Assembly (NCBI GenBank): GCA_029204225.1
Contig: CM055095.1
Coordinates: 66,179,940 to 66,243,939, forward strand
DNA: 64,000 nucleotides
Direction: 5' to 3'
Origin: Diphasiastrum complanatum
Taxonomy: Eukaryota; Streptophyta; Lycopodiopsida; Lycopodiales; Lycopodiaceae
The notes beneath the pieces were generated by a model that saw only the letters and a program-made list of their open reading frames with translations, had not been told where the DNA came from and did not search any database. The first letter of the stretch is position 1, and the number at the start of each line of letters is the position of its first letter. This document shows positions 1 through 11,238 of this stretch, piece after piece. A program made the translations under genes and the position numbers.

Positions 1-277
1 CACGCATTAAAAGGTAGTAGAAACCACTCATAAGAGCTGCAAATAAGAGTCCTAAAGAGACACTTGCACTTTTTTCCATCCCACTGTTACCTCTTTCCAC
101 ATGGAATATTTTATTTCAGAAATGAGTGGCATACATATACATAATTCTGAGATCACACTGAAGTTACACTAAAAAATACAGCAATGTTTTGGGTACACAA
201 ATAGCATCTGTGATAATCACAGGCTATTTGCTTTTGTTGGCACTTTCTTTCAGTGACTCCTCAGCAACTTTGACTGC
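1..277 (-). other. 3' flank of ATL gene 1
   Basis: Non-coding. The stretch around 50-90 (cacttgcactttt..ccatccc) recurs near 20150-20180 downstream of the second ATL gene, so the duplicated unit includes the 3' flank and probably the 3' UTR. I see no clear polyadenylation signal that I would commit to. Confidence 0.5.
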
Positions 278-1468
278 TTAAAGAAAAACTGTATGTCCCT
301 CCCCTTTCATGTGCTGAAGAGGCCTAGTAATCTGTTTTCTCTCCTTGCCCAGGATCCAGCTGAGTGTACTTTTGACAATTGGCAACCATTTCTGTGACTG
401 TTCATCTTGTTTCTTTGGATGGCTTCCTTGAGCTAGTTTACCATCACATGCATTGTGGTGATCAGACCGGGGATATCTCTGGAATCCAGTGATCTCAGAC
501 ATGGATCTTTGGTCTGAGAACAACAATTCCTTGCCCTCGTAAGCGCAGCTGGCCTCAGGATCAATATTCATCCCGCCATGACCATCTTTGGGAGGTGCGA
601 TTAAGTTCTGCTTCTTCATTAGGGTTAGCAGATCAGCCGGTACGAAATTGCTCCATCGGTGCTGCATTAGCACGTCTGAGACAATGATCGTGTGGCTAAA
701 TCGCCTCAGCATTGAGCTTGCCTCATCAGTCAAGGGTGTTGTCCCGACTCCTCCTATATGGCTGGGCATGTTATCTGGTAGCAGCGACAGCGGGTTTCTA
801 TCAAATCTTCGATTAGGCTCTCCCGCACCATCTCGCTGTACAATAATTTGGAATCCCCCGGTCTCTAATGAGCGCCTAGGTGTTGACCCTTGCTCTAACA
901 CAATATCTAATGAACCTCGAGCACTAGATGTCCCATCTGCAAACACTTGATCCTCCGTCGTAACTTGACACCTACAAAGAGGACAATTGGATTTGGAAAG
1001 AAGCCAATTATCCACGCAGTCGATATGGAAAGCATGTCTACACCTTGAGAGTAGCCGGAGTACATCAGTATCCACGTATTTGCCTAAACAAACTGCGCAC
1101 TCTAGCCCTTCTTTGTTCCCTTTCAAAGATGAGAAAGAAAACTTTGGCAGTGATTGTATGATAGCCTCATCAATTCCATTATCAGTGCTGTTTGCAAATT
1201 CAGGATGATCAGCATCCACATCAAGAACAAGTTCGGAAAGAAGTCTTCCCCTTCGCAATGCCCTTTTCATGACATACATTGCATACACAACCACTAGAAA
1301 CACCGACCAGAAAATCCCAGTGATGATACCAATTATCAAGATGAATTTAGGCCTGAAAGTATCTTTGAAGATGGAGCCAGGAGGGACAGCAGCTGTTGGT
1401 GAGAAGGTGCTGTTTGAAAGGTGCCTGTCATGAAAGGATTGCCACAAAGCGAGATCCATCTTCCACAT
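278..1468 (-). CDS. ATL-family RING-H2 E3 ubiquitin ligase, copy 1 (intact)
   Basis: A 396-residue protein in one exon. Residues about 41-64 form one strongly hydrophobic membrane segment, followed by basic residues. Residues 98-110 (GIDEAIIQSLPKF) are the GLD-type motif that precedes the RING in ATL proteins. The RING-H2 finger is complete: C124, C127, C143, H145, H148, C151, C162, C165, with W155 in the E2-contact region. ATL proteins are membrane-anchored E3 ligases that pass ubiquitin from an E2 to a substrate; the substrate here is unknown. The roughly 230-residue C-terminal tail has conserved blocks shared with the copy at 20.4-21.5 kb, for example RWSNFVPADL at 271-280 and SDQRSMSEITG at 318-328. 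Start: the first Met (MWKMD); Met4 is an alternative. The single-exon structure fits most ATL genes. The family call is firm, the individual member is not. Confidence 0.92.
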   Translation of the reverse strand: MWKMDLALWQSFHDRHLSNSTFSPTAAVPPGSIFKDTFRPKFILIIGIITGIFWSVFLVVVYAMYVMKRALRRGRLLSELVLDVDADHPEFANSTDNGIDEAIIQSLPKFSFSSLKGNKEGLECAVCLGKYVDTDVLRLLSRCRHAFHIDCVDNWLLSKSNCPLCRCQVTTEDQVFADGTSSARGSLDIVLEQGSTPRRSLETGGFQIIVQRDGAGEPNRRFDRNPLSLLPDNMPSHIGGVGTTPLTDEASSMLRRFSHTIIVSDVLMQHRWSNFVPADLLTLMKKQNLIAPPKDGHGGMNIDPEASCAYEGKELLFSDQRSMSEITGFQRYPRSDHHNACDGKLAQGSHPKKQDEQSQKWLPIVKSTLSWILGKERKQITRPLQHMKGEGHTVFL

Positions 1469-1784
1469 ATTTCTATCTCGGTCACATAATCAATATTTAT
1501 GAATTGTCTACCTGCATAGTCGATCATGAAGCAAAAGCAAAATTCATTCAACTTACACCTGCATAGACTCAATAGTACTGTTCACGTTTTATTTCTCATA
1601 TAACTGATCACGACTCGGACAACCCAGCTTCAAGGCGACGATGAGTACACATCAGAGCTATAATTTAAGCTGTTTTTGGATGGCGCAAAATGGGTTGGAT
1701 GGAGTTGCCGCAACCATCATCTCGGATAGCAAGGCCACAAGGAGGGTAGGTTGAAAAACTCAACCTCCTGCCTCCTTCCTACCT
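1469..1784. other. Upstream region of ATL gene 1
   Basis: Non-coding sequence 5' of the minus-strand ATL gene and the expected site of its promoter and 5' UTR. I recognise no confident TATA box or other element. A short ORF overlapping the start in another frame has no recognisable content. Confidence 0.4.
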
Positions 1785-1912
1785 CCACAAACTCTTTTTT
1801 CTCTCTCCTTCGAACCTCCACATTTTACTCCCTATGAATATGGGGAGTCCACAAACTCTTTTTTTTCTCTCCTTAGAACCTCCACATTTTACTCCCTATG
1901 AAGATGTGGGAG
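1785..1912. repeat. 64-bp tandem duplication
   Basis: Two adjacent copies of a unit of about 64 bp starting ccacaaactctttttt and running through cctccacattttactcccta. The second copy starts at 1849. They differ by a few substitutions and length changes in the T/C run. No coding content. Confidence 0.8.
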
Positions 1913-2400
1913 ATAGGTGATGCTTATGACATGTGGCTCACCGCCTCATTTCAGGAGGCTACCACCGGTGGTACCCTCGAACATGTGACCCAGGTCTTCC
2001 TCATCCAAGGCGTGACGAAGCAAAGCAAGAGGCAAAAGGTAAGAGGCGAGCGAGTGAGAAATGGCATAATCTCATAACTGGGCCACATGATGATGCTGCA
2101 ACCGGTTTGTTGCCTCTCGTCACAGCCTCCAAAAATTTGGGAGCAAGCCACTTGTCGGAGGTAGCACCGAAGGTAGAGTGCTACCTCCAACCTATGTGTC
2201 GTGATCTTATTGGGCATAATTCTGTAAGTTGGCAGAGGCTGACTCTAGAGGTTGGCATGCCTCTAAAGGTATACTTTTTTAACTTCCAAAGGTCAGAGCC
2301 AACCTCCGAAGGTAGGAGGGAATATCCTCTCCTACCTCCTCCATGTGGCCCGGCCTTCGGTCTCAACTCACACTTAGGACTGAGGAGGTATGCTAAAGTA

Positions 2401-2750
2401 TTAACACTAATTTTGTCACATTGTTATGGACTAGACCATGGATGTTTGTCCTTAAGAATATAATGGCACTTCCTTTACTCTTGGTGAGTAGGTGATTGAT
2501 TATAAGGTAAAATATTCTCACTAATTCTGTCCACATTATCGTGGACTAAATAATGAGTGTTTGTCGAGAAGGATAAAATGGTTCATCCTCTTGTCTCAGC
2601 AAGAAGGTCATGACTCACATGTAGGTCTTTCTTGTCTCGGCAAGACGGTCATGACTCACATGTACGACTTAGGACATATGATAAAATATTCGCATTAATT
2701 TTGTTCACTAATTATTATGGACTCGGTAATGGGTGTTTGTCGGTAATGAT
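2401..2750. repeat. Three dispersed copies of a 50-60-bp motif plus a 41-bp tandem duplication
   Basis: Sequence related to cactaattttgtcac..ttatggact..aatgg.tgtttgtc occurs near 2403-2455, 2518-2565 and 2690-2745. Between them, 2590-2630 and 2631-2670 are a direct tandem duplication (cttgtctcagcaag / cttgtctcggcaag, then ggtcatgactcacatgta). Non-coding. The origin is unknown; it could be a decayed transposon end. Confidence 0.65.
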
Positions 2751-3600
2751 GTAATCGCTCATCGTCTCATCTAAGCGAGATGAGGGTCGAGACGTCATCT
2801 TGCTGAGATGAGAGGATGAGTCGCTATATCCTTACTATGGGCCAAAACCACCCTCAAAATCTTACAAAAAATAAAATAAAATCATGTTCAAAACATAATT
2901 AATGATTCCATCCGTGAGCACTACTTATTTCCAATATTTTATTCATGAGGCCTATGTATTTCAAAATTACATCTATGAGGGTAGTATTTTTCAAGATTCC
3001 ATTCATGAGAACTTTCTATTTTGAGGGCTAAAAATTATAGCCAATCAAATTTGTAGAAAATAATGAGGTCCTATTATTATGCCATAGGTAACGGTGGTCC
3101 CCAAATTCAATTGGGACTATTAGATTCATGTAAGATTGGACTAGACACACATTATGTAGGTACTAGATACTAGGAGGTTACCTCAGAATCTTCGCACTAC
3201 TTCATTCATGACCTTAGATACTAGGACGTACGGTAGCAAATTCACACTAATTCATTCCTACCTAAGAGGTAAAGAGCAGGTCCCCATGGTCAACAAACAA
3301 TAAGAGGGATCTCCTTCACTAATCTAGTGCTTGAGTATTTCGAAAGTGAGCACATTGAGATGGTGGGTCCATTGAAGTCACTATTCAATAGTTTACATAA
3401 GTTTTGGAAATTCAAGCTCCACAACTCTTTCAAGGGGGGAGGATGGGGATGAAGTGGAAATAAGTGGATGAACTGCAAGTTTTGGGGCCATGGCCATGTG
3501 GCATAAAACTTCTTGAACTAAGAAAGGCACCTGTTTAATGAAAACACTATATAGACATCATTGAAACTTAACTCAATGCTCATTACACGATATTGGCAAA
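2751..3600. other. Intergenic, nothing recognised
   Basis: AT-rich non-coding DNA. Short ORFs here have no recognisable domain, and I see no RNA gene or transposon terminus. Confidence 0.4.
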
Positions 3601-3604
3601 TGCA

Positions 3605-4290
3605 TTAAACTTTTAAACTTCAAAGACTTTATCCTTTTACATGGGCCACCATAAGAGCCTTGCCCCTAATTTTAAAATTTAAACAATTAGCCAAGATCAG
3701 CCTTGCAGTTTGACAGCCGTATTGACCGTCAAAAGCCATTTTGGCCATAGAATATAGGCGTACTAAAAATTTGGCCGTCATAGCAGACAGGCACATACAA
3801 TTCAAAAACGTCATGTTGACATGTGCCTTTGTTTTTTTACTTGTATATATTCACAATAAATATATTATACACCACTTGAAACTTCATAAAAATCTCAGCA
3901 CAAACTTTGACATTCATGATTCAACTTTCAACCCTTCTAAGTTGGCAGCTCATCTTTGAAATTCGTACCCATCTCTAAACTATCAAATTCCAGATTTGAA
4001 GGTCAAATGGTTTTTCAAACAGTCACTGAAAAAAGCATGACAGGCAGTCTAGACCGTCAAACTGCAAGGCATGCCAAGATGCCAATTCCTTCAACTTTAC
4101 AAAATTTAAACTTCAAAGACTTGATAATATAATATCCTTTAGCATGGGCCACCATAAGAGCCTTGCCCATAAATTTAAAATTTAAACAATGGGCCAAGAT
4201 GCCAATTCCTTCAACTTTACAAACTTTAAACTTCAAAGACTTAATAATATCCTTTAGCATGGGCCACCATAAAAAGAGCCAAATGCCAAT
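3605..4290. repeat. Three copies of a 100-120-bp unit
   Basis: The core ttaaacttcaaagactt..(ttt)agcatgggccaccataa(gagccttgccc) occurs at about 3610-3700, 4075-4192 and 4193-4275. The last two are tandem with a 120-bp period; the first lies about 0.5 kb away. Small minus-strand ORFs across the copies repeat the same peptide only because the DNA is repeated. Confidence 0.75.
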
Positions 4291-5547
4291 TACTTCAACT
4301 TTCAACTTAGTACTATCCATCATCTCCCACAAATGTAATTGATTTTTTGTGAGTATTTTGCCCAATTTTTGGGCTCCTTAAAAAGGACCTTAAAAAGGAG
4401 AATATGTCACTTTTTTTTTTTTAAGAATATGACACCCATTCCAGCCTGCGCGTCAGTCCGCGTCAGTCCACATGCGTCAACCTGCCACGTGGCAATTTTT
4501 GACTGGTAAAAAAAAAAAATCAAACTGCTGATTATGCTTTATAAATGACATGTGGAAAAGTCAAAGAATCCATTACGCGATGGAATGGGCCGGCGGGCAC
4601 AAGCCATTCTGCTCGGTAAGGATTTCCAGAAATTTTTTAGGCGAGGCCTTCACCAAAAAAAATCCTAGAAATCCTTATTGGGCAAAATGGCATGTGCCCC
4701 GATCCATTCCATAGTATGTTATAGTTCATTCCAACTTTCAAACTTCCAAAGATTCAGCTTCAGTTTTCGTGTGTTCGTTGCAGTCCGAACTTCATGGAAG
4801 GTAAAAGATCTTTGTCACATACATGTAGATTCTACGTTTGTAGCCTTCACTTTCTTTTAATACATGCATTACTTGGAATTTGATATGATGTAAATAGGTA
4901 CAGTTTGATAAATTCTTCACTAATATAATACTGAAAATTTTAAGAAAAAATTTGCATGAATGTACATCATATTTAACATGAAATTTGAAGGGAAAATTCT
5001 ATGTAAAGATATTACATGAAGGTCATGAACATTGTGAAAGACATCATGGAAATAGAGCACAAAGGAAAACCATGATTGTCAAATTTCAACATTGACTCCA
5101 AACGAGGTGATGATTAAGAAAGTCTCATTGGAATGTAAGACACTTGGGGAGCTATTTTTTCTTCCACTAAAGACATGATGAAATCTTTCCTAGAGTTGAT
5201 GCCTTGTCTCTAGTTGTTGGTTTTAGGTCCATGGTTGTTGAAGAATAAGAAAGATAGTTCTAACATCTATAGGTGGAAATATCCTCTTTTTTGGCTTTGT
5301 CTTTTTCTCTCACTCATCTTTCCTCCTAACCTTCTACATTCATATCTCAAGCCCTTTTCAATCCTTCAACTCTCAAGGCGGCCCACTCCTATTTTTGGAA
5401 ACTCCAGATATATAGACTTATAAAGTATCTTTTTTTTTTAGCAAATCGACAAAGGGTGGTAATTAGACATAAATTGATGTCAAAATAGTTGTCAATAAAA
5501 AATGTCATGTGTTGTGTTTAGAAAAAAAATCAATCAAGTCTCCTTGT
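4291..5547. other. Intergenic, nothing recognised
   Basis: AT-rich DNA with a T run near 4411 and A runs near 4508. No domain-bearing ORF. The 3' LTR of the Copia fragment that begins at 5548 would be expected here, but I could not identify its terminus, so it is probably deleted. Confidence 0.35.
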
Positions 5548-5980
5548 TCAAAACTTTATCTCAGTATTCTTGGTCCTAGAATAGCCTCTATGATTAAGTG
5601 ACAACGCTATTGTATTTCTTTTTTTGTCATAGAACATAGTAGCTGGATTATTTGAAGAAGGTCTAATGCTAGATAATAAAAGTCTTAACCATATTGCTTC
5701 CTTAGTTACAAAGGAAGTAGCTACATATTCTAATTCAATTAAAGACAAAGCTATAGAGGTTTGCCTTCTACTATTTTTGTCCACATCACTTGCCTAGTTA
5801 GCATCTATGAAGCCCTGCATGACACGATTGTTTTTTATAGTTGGTCCTCCATACAAAATGCATTGACCTTTGGTGGCTTGTAGATACCTTATAACCCTCA
5901 CAAGGTCTTTCCAATGGATAATCATAATATTGGACATGAACTGACTCACAGGGTAGATATATACTCTCCACCATTGTCAC
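5548..5980 (-). pseudogene. Copia RNase H fragment
   Basis: Minus-strand reading in more than one frame gives RNase H pieces: a HWKDLVRVIRYL-type stretch near 5880-5920, then KNSRRQTS and LIELEYVATS (related to SSSEAEYKAL) around 5700-5780. Frameshifts separate the pieces. It is joined directly to an integrase fragment at about 5980, so some 2 kb of pol is deleted. Confidence 0.7.
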
Positions 5981-6753
5981 TCCTTGTGGAAAAATTGGTT
6001 CTCCCTTGCATTCTTGAACTTAAGAAAGACATCATACACTTCACTTTTGTTCAGTAGTGGATAGATCCAACAAAATCTACTAAAATCATCAATGAAAGTT
6101 ACATACATCTTAGCTCCACTATTGCTAATTGTAGTAATTCCATTAATATCCGAATGTACAACTTGCAAAGACTTTGTAGATCAAGATGTAGATCTAGTAT
6201 AAGGTAGTCTATGTGACTTTGACAAAGCACAAGACTCACAAACATGATAGATACTTTTTAAAGGACTTGGAAGACCTATCACAACTTGCTTCCTAGCCAT
6301 TACCTCCAATGACTTGAAGTTCGGGTCTCCCATCCTTTTATGCCAAACCTCTTGAATAAGTATTCGCTCTCTTGCAACACATCCAACTTGGCTAGCCATA
6401 ACACAAGCATCTAGTTTGAACAACTTCCCTTGCCTTTCACCTTTTGCAATCAAGATATCCTTCCTTTTGATCATACAAGCATCTACATCAAACTCAACTT
6501 TGAGGCCTTTACTTAGCAATTGACTCACACTAAGTAAATTCTTGGTAATAGATGGAATAATGGACAAAACATCCTCCAAATGAACATTCCTATTTGTAGA
6601 GAGAGAAATAGGAATTGTGCTAATCCCTTTGATTGCACACTCACCATCATTGGCTGGGTAGATCACCCTCTTGTCATCTCCATATGCCAACAAAGAACTA
6701 AAGTACTCCTTGTGAAAAGTCATGTGTGAACTTGCTCCACTATAAATCCACAT
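5977..6753 (-). pseudogene. Copia protease/pre-integrase/integrase N-terminal fragment
   Basis: Begins at a degenerate protease motif (IYSGASSHMT in place of IDSGATSHMT, so the catalytic Asp is changed to Tyr). It runs through GECAIKGI, KNLLSVSQLL, VWHKRMG and CESCALSKSHRLPYTRS, which form the integrase HHCC zinc site (one His is changed: KRMGDP for KRMGHL). The integrase core start (HSDINGITTISNSGAKMYVTF and DDFSRFCW) follows at 5977-6168. A stop codon separates the two blocks. Confidence 0.8.
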
Positions 6754-7487
6754 GGATCTAGATCTCCATCATTAGCAAGGATACATGAAGACATCACAAA
6801 AGCATCATCATTTGAATGGAAACACTTTGAACAAAGTTAGCATGAGCATCCAACAAACCATTACGAATGTACTCTAAGACATACATAGCAGAAGAGCCTA
6901 TGTATAACTCAGCTGATCCAAAAGGCGCGACTGTTTCAATGCACAAAGCACTCCTTTGAACAAAAACAAATGTTTTAAAAGGAAATCACAAACATATGAA
7001 ACTACGCAGTTCTCTTCTAGCACTTATACCAAGCAAATCAACACATAGAATAGTGAAATCTTGATCAACCTATGATCTATCCTCATTATAGTGACTCTTG
7101 CCACTTCCTAAGATTGAAACACACTCAAATGAAGTTCAGTAACCTCATAATCTAGAGATCCAATTAAAATTAGAGTTTTGACAAAATCACAAAAAATTGA
7201 ATATTTCAAAATCTACATGCAATTGTCTATATCTTGATATGCAATCTTGTAGACACCACTTAGGCTTTTTCAATGCTCAAAAAAATGGCCAAATCCAACA
7301 TGTATGCTGATAAATCGGAATTGATCAAGACTATAACCCTATTTAAAGTTTTGATCTACAAAAGATCTAATCTATTTATGCAAGAAACTCGATTTTGGTG
7401 TAGAATCCAATCTAGCATGCTCTAGCATTGATATCTTCTTTAAATCATTGACAGATGTGATTGGCTCCTTCATAACCTGAAACACAA
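6754..7487 (-). other. Copia gag/leader remnant
   Basis: No open gag. The stretch near 6850-6880 (agcatgagcatccaacaaacc) matches the gag of the intact subfamily member near 52770-52795, so gag is present only as fragments. The rest is AT-rich leader sequence. Confidence 0.55.
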
Positions 7488-7499
7488 GATCTGATACCA
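7488..7499 (-). other. Primer-binding site (initiator Met tRNA)
   Basis: Minus strand reads TGGTATCAGATC, one base from the TGGTATCAGAGC seen at the other primer sites in this window, and directly abuts the LTR at 7500. It would prime first-strand synthesis. Confidence 0.85.
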
Positions 7500-8154
7500 T
7501 GTGAAAGATTTTAGATCAATCAAGATCTAAATCCATAAAACGATCTTGGGTTAGAAAGACAACATATCACCAATCTTGCCAATGTAGAAAAATTAGCATC
7601 TACTCTAAAAATGAGATACAAACTCTAATAGATCTTAATCAAACATGAACCAAAACATAAAATAATTTTGTTGTTTGTACAATAATAATAAGCTATTATA
7701 TTTCACATGTGTGGGTCTGAAAATAGCATTTATTGAACATTCTACACATAGAATTGCAAGATATCACAACTATAGTGCACCACTGGATAGTAGAACCCAA
7801 GAGAACCATGTATAAACATGAATGAGATAAAAGAGAGAGAGAGAGAGAGTGATCCCTCTTCCCAAGGGTTACATCCTTTTATAATAGGTCCAAGATCTAA
7901 ATTGCCACTTGGTTTCCCTCCATAATGAAAAACCCTACTATTTTTGGGACTAGATTCAATGTACCCAACTTTCAAATTTGAAACTACTAAAACACGACTT
8001 CTACTTTTCCCACATTTTCAAAAAGTGTTTAATCAAATACTTTTAGACATATATAACTTTGAAAAGTCAACATCTAAGTCTATTATGAAATTGGCCTCAA
8101 ATGCCAAATAATTAAATGTAGCAAATATGACTAAACCAGTTGAAAACTTTCACA
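7500..8154 (-). repeat. 5' LTR of Copia remnant A (655 bp)
   Basis: Starts tgtgaaag next to the primer site and ends cttttcaca-like (aactttcaca), so the ends are inverted TGTGAAAG/CTTTCACA. The length matches the 653-bp LTRs of the related element at 48.7-54.5 kb. An AG run (7836-7850) lies inside it. It would carry promoter and polyadenylation signals. Confidence 0.8.
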
Positions 8155-8387
8155 CTATATTCACAAAAAGACTAAAGAGTACATATACATAGTCTTAATT
8201 TTGGAGGGCACCACTGCATGGTGTTATGGTCCTCGTTATAGAAGGCATGTCCCGACTCTACTCAATATGTATCGTCAAATTGGCACACATGCGAACTGTT
8301 ACATAAACAAAATTAACTTAAAATCACTACTTAAATAGGAAATAGTCATTGAACCATAAAAGAAACTTGGGCTTACTTATTCTAACA

Positions 8388-9530
8388 CTCTCTCTTAAGC
8401 CCTACTTTATCTTTCTTACATAGAGTGTTTCTCTAAAAAAACTCAAACTTATCAATACTTAAAATTTTAGTAAGTATGCCAACTAACTGATCCTATGTCT
8501 TACAATGCACTATATTTATTTCATTAGATAATAATTTCTCTCTAATAAAATGATATTTTACCTCTATGTGCTTTGTGCATGCATGGAATACAATATTCTT
8601 AGCTAGCTGTATAGCGCTCTGGCTATCACATTTGATTACAGTAGGCTTCTTCATGTGAAATTCCAATGTCTTCTAACATCCTTCTTAGCCAAACTGATTC
8701 ATGTGTAGCTGATAGTGCTTTGTATTCTACTTTTGTGGTAGAAAGAGCAACTGTGTCACAACCTGCCCAATCTGAATCAACAAAGCCCTGTAAAATTGGT
8801 AAAGCCCATTGCCTCTCATATAATCCATGGGTTAATGTCCCTTTCACATAACAAAGAGTCCTCTTCGCTGCTTTCCAATGAATTTCCCTAGGAGTAGCCA
8901 TGAATTGACTCACATCACTTACAACATAACTTATATCAAGACAAGTAGTTGTGAGATAAATTAGCATCAACTAGTGCATTCTCATCCTGGTTAGATAGTT
9001 TATTACCAACATCCACAAGTGTAGACATTGGCTTGTTGTTGCACATTTTGAAATGCTTCAGAATATTGTTCACGTACTTTGTTTGTGTTAGTGTGATGCT
9101 AGTATGCCTTTGCTAGATTTCCACTTCTAAACAGTAGTGCATCAAACCAAGATCAATCATATCGAAACTGGTGGATAGATCCTTCTTGATTGCACTAATA
9201 AAATCATCATCATTACTTGTGATTATGAGAACCTCGTCTAGTATGACACAATTAGTGTGATGGTAGAGTCATGAGAAAAGTAGTAAAGATTGAAATCTGA
9301 AGAAGTGTGTGTCAAACCTCTAGACGAGAGATACTCATCAAAGTGGTTGTACCAAGCATGTGGTCTTCCTTCAATCCATACAAGGCCTTATTTAGTTTGC
9401 ATACATTGTTTTCCATGCCATGTACCACAAAACCACTAGGTTGGAACGTTGGAAAGGCAAGTCCGATGATGAGGACACTTGGAGGAGAAAGGACTATTTT
9501 AGACTGAACTTCCCTGGTTTGCCTCCTTTA
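8388..9530 (-). pseudogene. Copia remnant J (RT and RNase H fragments, 3' LTR junction)
   Basis: The minus strand reads, from right to left, an RT piece near 9350-9460 (FQPSGFVVHG, VCKLNKALYGLK, then a frameshift where KQAP is expected) and RNase H at 8626-8970 (DISYVVSDVSQFM, HWKAAKRTL, FVDSDWAG, ALSTTKVEYKAL). At 8389-8400 ctctctcttaag reads on the minus strand as a polypurine tract abutting TGTTAGAA, so a 3' LTR starts at 8388 and runs leftward; its far end is not resolved. Many stops. It is a different Copia lineage from remnant A. Confidence 0.75.
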
Positions 9531-9542
9531 GGAAGAGACTCT

Positions 9543-9900
9543 TAGAGGGGGAGGGAATGTTATGTACCCATAAGGGCATGCAACAGGAAACTTGAGGTGA
9601 CGGTCTCTTTATGGGACAAAACGCTGATTTGGAGCTATAGGTCTTTTGGGTGCCACATGTCAATGTCTTATTGGCTCGCAATGACTCGTTGTTATGGACC
9701 CGCGTCAGTGTGCACAACTGCCTCGTGCCGTTGTGGTCATGCGTGAGATGACCCCACCTGGGCTATGTATATAGAGGTGGATCTTCATGAGCTTGTCATT
9801 CATTCTCTCCTTGAGAATGAATAGCTCTTCCACTGGTGGTCAGGTTAGGACAATTATATAGGCCTCAAGATGTAGGTAGACGAGGGTCGTGGGTAAGGCA
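9543..9900 (+). repeat. Possible LTR remnant with TATA box
   Basis: A purine run (agagggggaggg, 9543-9554) is followed by tgttatgtaccc, resembling a polypurine tract and LTR start. A TATA-like tatgtatatag lies near 9764 and a 7-bp-stem hairpin (cattctc-tcctt-gagaatg) near 9801-9820. No partner LTR was found, so this is a weak call. Confidence 0.35.
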
Positions 9901-9989
9901 TGGTTGGCATGGGACACCATGGCTTACATGAGATTCGAGCTTGCTTGATGGTGGTTTATAACTCCAGTGCACGGGAGGTGGCAGAAGAC

Positions 9990-10175
9990 CCAAGACATGG
10001 AGGTCGAGAGCAAGGATGGAACATCAAGTTCAAAAGGCAAGAGCAAGAAGGACAAGAAGAAGCTGAAATGTTTCTTTTGTGTTAAGAAATGACACTTTGC
10101 ATCCAAGTGTTACAAGAAAAAGAATGTCCAAGAGAAGGACAATCAAAGTAATCTTGGCTTGAGGAGGAGGATGAA
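9990..10175 (+). pseudogene. Copia gag zinc-knuckle fragment
   Basis: Plus strand near 10040-10130 reads KKDKKKLKCFFCVKK, stop, HFASKCYKKKN. This is the CCHC knuckle (C-x2-C-x4-H-x4-C) of a Copia gag with a stop just before the His. Basic residues before and after fit gag. Nothing upstream is in frame for long. Confidence 0.7.
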
Positions 10176-10794
10176 TGCAACTCATCATTAATGACATCCA
10201 TAACTCCAACATCTAATCAAAACACTTGTGCCTTGTGCATGGTTTTTTTTTTTATGCTTATAGTTGATTTGGTGCATGTTACCGATTGGACAACAGTTTG
10301 AAAAATTGCATGAATGTCCAATCGATGGTTTGCATGCCGGTTGATTGAGGTTTTCTTAGGGCTTGACAAGTGGTAATTTTCAAGTTGGTTCCAAATTTGA
10401 TTCGGAATTAATTTGAAAATTTTAGTTACAAGCACCTAGTTAGAGGAACTTTGGTTTCTTGGTGCTCTATAGTCAATGCTGTAACCTTGCCATTTTGAAA
10501 GTAGCTTCCCGGTCTTGGCAGGAGGAATTTAGTTTTTCTTCTATGGGCAATATGCATGCTTGAGTTTTTATCAACTTGACAATCACTCGTAAGCCTAGTT
10601 TTTTGAGAACTTAATACTGTTGTTTTGTGTCAAGCTATAATAATCAGTCTAAATTTTAGTAAACCGATCTGCACAAAATAATGGTAGTGGTTTGGTTCTC
10701 CGGGCAAGTACCTAGTTAGTGGGGATTCTGGGTCCCTGGTACTGTGCTTTTTATCGATTTAACTCTGGAGTAAGATTACTCCCAGTAATTTGAG
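10176..10794. other. Intergenic, nothing recognised
   Basis: No domain-bearing ORF. Near 10425-10470 and 10705-10745 a phrase like (a)agcacctagttag..ggttc/tctgg..cttggtgctc is loosely repeated, perhaps LTR debris. Confidence 0.3.
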
Positions 10795-11055
10795 CTAAAT
10801 GGTATTATTAAGGTTCTTCCTTCTCAACTTCGGTGTTGCACCGATAGGTCCTAAAAGATACTTGTAAAAGTGAATTAATGGGATAAGGTCGTAATCTTTG
10901 GGAGGTAGTTCTATATTCGTTAAAAAAAAACAAGTGTATCGAATATACAAAGAATCACCACCGGGACCAAATTTTATTGATTTTCCATTGATTTGGGCAA
11001 TTTTAATGAAGTAATGAAAATTGACCGGATGATCAAAAAGGAAGTAGCCTAACAT
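10795..11055 (-). CDS. Unidentified 86-residue ORF fragment
   Basis: Reads as protein-like sequence (INGKSIKFGPGG, IELPPKDYDLIPLIHFYKYL, GPIGATPKL) with a basic end. I do not recognise the family. It sits between Copia fragments and may be a piece of a retrotransposon or of an unidentified plant protein. The start at 11055 is simply the first Met and may be internal. Confidence 0.25.
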   Translation of the reverse strand: MLGYFLFDHPVNFHYFIKIAQINGKSIKFGPGGDSLYIRYTCFFLTNIELPPKDYDLIPLIHFYKYLLGPIGATPKLRRKNLNNTI

Positions 11056-11238
11056 TTACTTGTGTCAAAGGAATTTTTGGGGACCCTTGCTAATGAAATA
11101 TTTCGGGTGACCAAAAATCTAAGGGACCCAGAAAATGAGACACCTTAGTAGGTAAATGTGATAGTGTTGTGTAATTTGGATTGCTTAGTGAATTTATTTT
11201 GAATATTCATAGGACCATGAGTTGACCCTATTTGTTAT

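Larger units (their letters stand above)
5548..8154 (-). mobile_element. Copia element remnant A (5' LTR to RNase H, internally deleted)
   Basis: A minus-strand Ty1/Copia retrotransposon remnant. It keeps a 5' LTR at 7500-8154, a primer-binding site at 7488-7499, a heavily deleted gag leader, protease and pre-integrase, part of the integrase core, and an RNase H tail. Most of the integrase and the reverse transcriptase are missing, and no 3' LTR is visible. The protein is close to the intact element at 48.7-54.5 kb (shared ANDGECAIKGI, KNLLSVSQ, SKSHRLPYTRS), so both are one subfamily. Confidence 0.85.

Noticed and set aside
1933..2463. 176-residue plus-strand ORF
   Set aside because: No domain, low-complexity ends and repeat content; an overlapping minus ORF of similar quality exists.
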